NCBI GenBank assembly: GCA_945883425.1
Contig: CAMCXM010000001.1
Coordinates: forward strand, 1-64,000
From: Spirosoma fluviale
GTDB taxonomy: Bacteria; Bacteroidota; Bacteroidia; Cytophagales; Flexibacteraceae
Direction of reading: 5' to 3'
Length of the DNA: 64,000 nt
The position numbers and the translations under genes are program-made. Each line of letters opens with the position of its first letter. Position 1 is the stretch's first letter. Positions 58,882 through 64,000 of the stretch are shown piece by piece. The notes under the pieces are model-generated. The model did not search any database. It was not told the DNA's origin and saw only the letters and a program-made list of their open reading frames with translations.

Positions 58882-60159
58882 TTAATCTTTCAGACAGCGA
58901 ACGGTATAACCCACTCCGCTGGTGGCAGAACCAGAAAACGCTTCATCATCAAAATTTGTCATCTTGATGGCAAAAGGAGATGCTGATTTCATCCACCAAT
59001 AACCCAGGTTATCAGACTGCAGAACCACTCCGGCTTCATTTTTATATCCGGAAGGATCGGCATTAAAAGAGCTGGTTCCCTGAGTTTCAATGGTGCTTCC
59101 CCAGCTGTTTTTAGCTTTCAGTTTCAGGCCGGCTACCTGCCAGCCACCCAATCGGTTAAAAAGGCTGTCCCATTCCGTACGGTTGGGAATGTGCCAGCCA
59201 GCCGGACAAAGATTACGGGACTCTGTAATGGCATAGTGATTGTAAAATTTTCCAAGGGCAGAATTTGTGGCTGATACCTGAGCAAATGAGGCATTTGTGG
59301 TTGTATCCCAATCCAGATTCGAATTAGTGGCTTTAAGGCTTTCACCGTTGGAAAAACGGCTGGTGTTCAGATTCTGCTGCATCCAGAGCTGATTACCAAT
59401 TTTGATGGTGGTGTATAAGTATTGCTCGGAATCCCGGAAAGAAGTAGAATAGGCATAATTTTCACCATACGCTGTGTCGGCTCCATTCACGGCAAAGGCT
59501 CTGAAATAATAAATGGTCGCTGGTAAAAGTCCGGTTGCCGCCCCGCTGAAACCCGTAGTATCAGCAGATCCACCTAAAACAAAACGGGTGCCCGATGGAA
59601 CCGGATTGACACTCGTTCCCCAGCACACACCTTTTGAAAGGACGGAAGTCAGACCTGAAATGGTGTTGAGTTTTAGTCCTTGCCAATTGAAGACCAGAGA
59701 ATCTGTATTTCTGGGACTTGCAGAAAGGGCTTTCATGGCATGAAGTCCGTAGAACCTAATCTGAGTACCATATGACGTATCCACTTTATTCTCTCCGCTT
59801 CGGGATATTGCAAAGGCCCGGATGAACCAGATTTTTTTATACTGAAGTGCGGGGATATTGGTCGTGAAGGTTCCGAATGCCGTACCGGAAAGAATGACGG
59901 AATCCTTTGTAATGACTGGAAATGTGGTGGTTCCGTAACAGATACCCTTCGAAATGAGGGTAAAATTGTCCTTTGTGGTCACCGATCCAGATACCTGAAG
60001 GTTTCCATTTTCATATTTCAGACTGGTTGCATCTGTTTTTAATTCTAAAACAAAGCTGTTTCCGGTCGGAGTAGGGTCTGTGCCTTTGGAACCGCAACCG
60101 GCTCCCAGCAGCAACAGGAAAAAGTAAGGGCAGATTTGGTGGAGAATCGTGTTTTTCAT
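58882..60159 (-). CDS. FISUMP-domain lipoprotein
   Basis: TIKIGNQLWMQQNLNTSRFSNG; ESRNLCPAGWHIPNRTEWDSL; lipobox LLLLGAGC. Confidence 0.9.
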   Translation of the reverse strand: MKNTILHQICPYFFLLLLGAGCGSKGTDPTPTGNSFVLELKTDATSLKYENGNLQVSGSVTTKDNFTLISKGICYGTTTFPVITKDSVILSGTAFGTFTTNIPALQYKKIWFIRAFAISRSGENKVDTSYGTQIRFYGLHAMKALSASPRNTDSLVFNWQGLKLNTISGLTSVLSKGVCWGTSVNPVPSGTRFVLGGSADTTGFSGAATGLLPATIYYFRAFAVNGADTAYGENYAYSTSFRDSEQYLYTTIKIGNQLWMQQNLNTSRFSNGESLKATNSNLDWDTTTNASFAQVSATNSALGKFYNHYAITESRNLCPAGWHIPNRTEWDSLFNRLGGWQVAGLKLKAKNSWGSTIETQGTSSFNADPSGYKNEAGVVLQSDNLGYWWMKSASPFAIKMTNFDDEAFSGSATSGVGYTVRCLKD

Positions 60160-60200
60160 TCAGAATCGTTTCCGGAATTGTACTTCACCCTACGGCAGCA

Positions 60201-61571
60201 TCAAATGGGATAGTAATAGATTTTAAGCTTCACGTTTCCTTTTGGAATCTGAAGCCGGTTTACAGTTGTTCCCCATTGTGCCGAATACAGAACAAAGGTT
60301 GCGCTGGTGCGGGCTCCATCCAGAATATCCTGAATGTGGCTGGTGATGTTGCACCGGTAGTTGTCGTTGGCTGTTGAATACTGGAAAACCTGAGCCGATG
60401 TCTGTGATTTGGCTGTTGCCTTGGTCATTGAAAAATTCGATTGGATAAGGGTCAGAATCCCTTCATCGTTGTACACCACCGTTGCAAAATCATCTTCATT
60501 TGGGATGTGGTAATCGTTCCGGCAACTGATCCGAAGATAATCCGGTAAAGGATAGTCTACCGAAAGTTTCGGTGTCACAATAAGTTCTGCTTTGAAAACC
60601 TTGATTTTCCGCGTTTGCTTTTGTTTCCAGTTGAGCAACCCTGGCATTTTCACCACCGATGCCAGACCTCCCAGACCCTGAATGGCAGTAAAGCCAGACG
60701 CCTGATCCGAAGAAATACCGGATCCGGGAACAATGCTCTTCCATGGTTCTTTGTAATCTGGTGAAAAACGGTAATACTGAACGGTGGATGTATTGGTTCT
60801 GAATTTCAGGGTCCGAAGTTCTCCCAAAGAAGATGAACTGGTTTTTACCCGGTATGAAATCTGGAGAAAGGCCGGGGCCGCATCTGTATTGTACTGAAGA
60901 TCAAAACGGGTTACCTGTGGATTGGCATTCAGTGATTTGATGGCAAAACCTTTGAAACAGCTGTCGAGAAAGGTGCGGTCATTGCGAAACGTCTTCATCT
61001 TTTTCCATTTCTGAATGATGAAATTACCCAGCTCATTGGCATCAATCCGGATGATGTTGTCTGTCCGCGATGCATTGAGGGAAGTGAGAAGTGGAGTATC
61101 GCTGTAAGAAGGTGCGGCTTCAGATCCGAAATGAGTACGGTCGCCATCCAGTATCTGGGTCAACGGATAAAGGCCATACTGGTCGGTTCCTGTCGGGCCA
61201 TAGACTTTATCGTACTGAAGAGTCAGGGTTGCCTTGGTGTATTGATCAAGAATGGTATCCGGGCAGGTGCCATACGATTCGGGAAGAAACTGGAAGTAGC
61301 TTTCTGTATTTAGTTTGCCCAGAATGATATCATCGTAGGAACCAGCGAAAACATATTCACGGTTGCTGGTTGCCAGTGAATCGAACTTATAGGTTTCAGC
61401 GGTAATCGGGAACTCAGCAGTAGAAAAGGAATCGGAGTCTATGTATTGAGTGTTGGCAATCGCCAGATCAGGCGGTGCTTCAAATGACTCTCCGGTGTTC
61501 TTTATGCACCCCCCAAAAAAAAGGGCTGACACGATCAGTGCCAGCCAGATAATACCCTGAAAATGTTTCAA
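60201..61571 (-). CDS. DUF4270-like lipoprotein
   Basis: Lipobox ALFFGGC, overall DUF4270-like composition and position next to glycogen synthase-like gene. Confidence 0.75.
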   Translation of the reverse strand: MKHFQGIIWLALIVSALFFGGCIKNTGESFEAPPDLAIANTQYIDSDSFSTAEFPITAETYKFDSLATSNREYVFAGSYDDIILGKLNTESYFQFLPESYGTCPDTILDQYTKATLTLQYDKVYGPTGTDQYGLYPLTQILDGDRTHFGSEAAPSYSDTPLLTSLNASRTDNIIRIDANELGNFIIQKWKKMKTFRNDRTFLDSCFKGFAIKSLNANPQVTRFDLQYNTDAAPAFLQISYRVKTSSSSLGELRTLKFRTNTSTVQYYRFSPDYKEPWKSIVPGSGISSDQASGFTAIQGLGGLASVVKMPGLLNWKQKQTRKIKVFKAELIVTPKLSVDYPLPDYLRISCRNDYHIPNEDDFATVVYNDEGILTLIQSNFSMTKATAKSQTSAQVFQYSTANDNYRCNITSHIQDILDGARTSATFVLYSAQWGTTVNRLQIPKGNVKLKIYYYPI

Positions 61572-61572
61572 T

Positions 61573-62397
61573 TTATCCGACCAGATCCTGGTAAATCGAC
61601 ATATAATTTTCTACCCAATCTTCGTTTTCGTGGTTGATTTCAGCCAGCCGTTTGTTGTCTTCATTGGGAATGGTGGCCAGAAGTTCGTTCAGTGTCTCAC
61701 TGTACGGCTCCGATCTTTTCAATACCACATCGGCATATTCAACCGCGATTTTCATCAATCCGTCAAAGTCAGCCGACTGAAGATTACCCAACATACTGTC
61801 TTCAATATCCAGCATTTTCACTTTTTCCATCATCGTGGTGCGATCGAATTTGTGTTCGAAAGCATTGTTATAAATGGAGAAAATGGCTTTTGCATTTTTG
61901 AACATCGGGTCGTTCTTGTACGTGGTTTTCATGTACATTGGTATGAGGCTGGTCATCCAGTCATTGCAATGAACGATGTCCGGAGCCCATCCCAGTTTAC
62001 GGACGGTTTCCAGAACGCCTTTGCAGAAAAAGATTGCTCTCTCGTCGTTATCAGCGTGAAATTTATTGTCTGCATCCACAAAAACAGACTTTCTGTGGAA
62101 ATAATCCTCATTGTCAATAAAATAAACCTGCAATTTGGCATTCGGAATCGAAGCCACTTTGATCACCAGAGGTTTCTCCTCATCACCAACCGAAATATTG
62201 ATTCCTGAAAGCCGAACTACTTCATGCAATCTGTTTTTCCTTTCGTTGATGGTTCCGAAACGGGGAACCAGAATCCGGATTTCCATTCCTCTTTCCTGCA
62301 TCACCTGCGGAATCCGCCGGATAAAATCGGCTACTTCAGAGGTTTGGAGAAAAGGATTAATTTCACTAGCAGCATACAGAATTCGGAGTTTCGACAT
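61573..62397 (-). CDS. Glycogen/starch synthase-like protein, GT5 N-terminal domain only
   Basis: MSKLRILYAASEINPFLQTSEVADFIRRIPQVMQERGMEIRILVPRFG; IVHCNDWMTSLIPMY. Confidence 0.87.
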   Translation of the reverse strand: MSKLRILYAASEINPFLQTSEVADFIRRIPQVMQERGMEIRILVPRFGTINERKNRLHEVVRLSGINISVGDEEKPLVIKVASIPNAKLQVYFIDNEDYFHRKSVFVDADNKFHADNDERAIFFCKGVLETVRKLGWAPDIVHCNDWMTSLIPMYMKTTYKNDPMFKNAKAIFSIYNNAFEHKFDRTTMMEKVKMLDIEDSMLGNLQSADFDGLMKIAVEYADVVLKRSEPYSETLNELLATIPNEDNKRLAEINHENEDWVENYMSIYQDLVG

Positions 62398-62570
62398 ATA
62401 AGGATTGTGATGTTCTGTTAAAAGGTGATTTAAACAATGATGCAAAATTATACAAATTTTAGGCAGAATTCAATAAAGGATATAGCATTGCTGCCTGAAA
62501 GCACCTGTAACAGGGCCATAATCAGGCACTCAAACAAGGCCTTAACTAACTGAATTATAAATCAAACAAG

Positions 62571-63416
62571 GTGGAAATTGCACTACAAAAAGAATTTTTA
62601 AAATCATGGGTGCTTTCGGTTCACTCGGAGGGTAAAACGATTGGTTTTGTTCCAACAATGGGCGCTTTGCACGATGGCCACCTCGATCTGGTACGAAAAG
62701 CAAGGACCGAATGCGATGTGGTGATCGTCAGTATTTTTGTGAATCCCCTTCAATTCAACAACGCAGGCGACCTCGAAAAATACCCGAGGCCCATTTCGGA
62801 AGATCAGAAACTGCTTGAGGCAGAAGGTGTCGATCTTCTTTATTCACCGACGGCCGATGATTTTTACTCCTCTCCGTCCCGGCTTACGCTTGACTTTGGT
62901 TCCGTTGCCTCCGGACTGGAAGGCGCTATGAGGCCTGGTCATTTTTCAGGGGTTGGGATTGTGGTGGCCCGTCTGTTTCATCTGGTGTCTCCCGACAAGG
63001 CTTACTTTGGGGCGAAAGATCTGCAGCAGGTGGCGGTGATTCGTGCCTTAGTACGCGATCTGGATTTTAACGTGGAAGTCATTCGGTGTCCAACCCGGCG
63101 GGAAGAAAGCGGACTGGCCATGTCGTCACGAAATCTACGGTTAACATCCGAAGGACGGAAAACGGCTTCTCACCTTTTCAAAGCGCTCAAACTGGCTTCC
63201 GGAATTGAGGACCCTGTTTCAGGAAAGCAAGAAGCAGTCCGGTACTTATCACAGTATGCCGGCATAGAAGTGGAATATCTGGAATGGGTGAACGCTGAAA
63301 CAATGGAAGTGTGGAACGGAAGTAGCCCGGCTCCGCACGAAACCGCCATTTGCATCGCTGCCTGGATCGAAGGTGTGAGACTGATCGACAATATTGTGCT
63401 GAACGATTTTGAGTAA
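62571..63416 (+). CDS. panC: Pantoate--beta-alanine ligase
   Basis: GFVPTMGALHDGHLDLVRKA; SIFVNPLQFN; PGHFSGVGIVVARLF; YFGAKDLQQ. Confidence 0.97.
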   Translation: MEIALQKEFLKSWVLSVHSEGKTIGFVPTMGALHDGHLDLVRKARTECDVVIVSIFVNPLQFNNAGDLEKYPRPISEDQKLLEAEGVDLLYSPTADDFYSSPSRLTLDFGSVASGLEGAMRPGHFSGVGIVVARLFHLVSPDKAYFGAKDLQQVAVIRALVRDLDFNVEVIRCPTRREESGLAMSSRNLRLTSEGRKTASHLFKALKLASGIEDPVSGKQEAVRYLSQYAGIEVEYLEWVNAETMEVWNGSSPAPHETAICIAAWIEGVRLIDNIVLNDFE

Positions 63417-63591
63417 AATCCGTCAAAAGAAGGACCGTTCCTCTCTCATTATCCACCAAATCCCCGAAATTGAAAAGTATTTCCGCATTCTCTCCACGGG
63501 CAATGCAATCCATTTTGTAAACTTGCCGCTCTTTAGGACGGAGCCGGAATCCATCGGGCAACTGTTTCGGCCCATTGTTTCTTCGGAATGA
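63409..63591 (+). CDS. Small ORF translationally coupled between panC and PBP1A gene
   Basis: 60 aa; TTG start overlaps panC end, TGA stop overlaps downstream ATG (ATGA). Confidence 0.4.
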   Translation: MSKIRQKKDRSSLIIHQIPEIEKYFRILSTGNAIHFVNLPLFRTEPESIGQLFRPIVSSE

Positions 63592-64000
63592 AAGAACGAA
63601 TCCTCAATTTCCTTCTCACCCTGTACGGGATTTTGCTCATGGGCCTGATGGTGCTGGGTGAAACCATACGTTGGATATTATTCTTTCTCTATATTCCCAA
63701 ACCCAATCCTGCCCCTCCAGTTTACTATGTAAAAGTGATGTGGCGGAATTTCGGACTCGCCATCTTTTTTATCTGGTTTTATTTTCAGGCAGTCGATCTC
63801 AATCTCTTCTGGTTATTCGGCAAAAGCCCCAGTCTCGCTGAACTTGAAAAGCCAAAACTGGCCGTAGCATCGGAAGTTTATTCTGCTGACGGTGTGCTTC
63901 TGGGAAAATACTACCGTGAAAACCGCAGTCCAACAGAGTACAAAGAAATTTCGCCCTTCGTTGTCAAATCTTTGCTGGCCACCGAAGACATCACCTTTAC
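63588..64000 (+). CDS. Penicillin-binding protein 1A-type transglycosylase, 3' truncated by window
   Basis: MKERILNFLLTLYGILLMG... TM then VASEVYSADGVLLGKYYRENRSPTEYKEISPFVVKSLLATEDITF. Confidence 0.88.
   Translation, partial: MKERILNFLLTLYGILLMGLMVLGETIRWILFFLYIPKPNPAPPVYYVKVMWRNFGLAIFFIWFYFQAVDLNLFWLFGKSPSLAELEKPKLAVASEVYSADGVLLGKYYRENRSPTEYKEISPFVVKSLLATEDITF

Noticed and set aside
1-64000. tRNA or rRNA genes
   Set aside because: No convincing cloverleaf with a T-loop GGTTCRANNCC context or rRNA signature was recognised by eye; tRNAscan-SE/Infernal would settle this.

Overview
This 64 kb window looks like a chromosomal segment of a Bacteroidota bacterium. The lineage call rests on T9SS-type C-terminal sorting domains, DUF4270 and FISUMP lipoproteins, a gliding-lineage type gene repertoire, and one TTTG-N17-TAnnTTTG promoter. 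Most of the window is ordinary housekeeping: holA, carA, sufE, an RluA-type pseudouridine synthase, SOD, a UvrD/PcrA helicase, purD, guaB, an M42 peptidase, a PurF-like protein, an MscS channel, an RlmD-like methyltransferase, panC and the start of PBP1A. Secreted or envelope proteins include an S8 protease, a GH5 hydrolase, an alpha-2-macroglobulin, MacB-like permeases and an LTA-synthase-like sulfatase. The least ordinary items are: (1) a class II Fic gene (12833-13966) bracketed by ~100-bp direct repeats. Each repeat carries two 28-bp palindromes, and a Bacteroidota promoter sits inside the upstream copy; (2) a very compact six-gene membrane cluster (22672-28467: unknown, DUF4407, DUF4407-like, Cys-rich/TM/OmpA, TM/transglutaminase-like, DUF350-like) convergent with an AIM24/TIGR00266 gene; (3) a family of three short MITE-like elements sharing the terminus AACCCAGATAATGCATTAGAAAA; (4) two IS200/REP-like remnants bounded by inverted hairpins; (5) two paralogous ParE/RelE-type toxin-antitoxin pairs, one with a nonsense-killed toxin and an intact antitoxin; and (6) a decayed histidine kinase in front of a response regulator. 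No CRISPR array, rRNA or confidently recognisable tRNA was seen. All calls come from reading the sequence and supplied translations; no database search was run.
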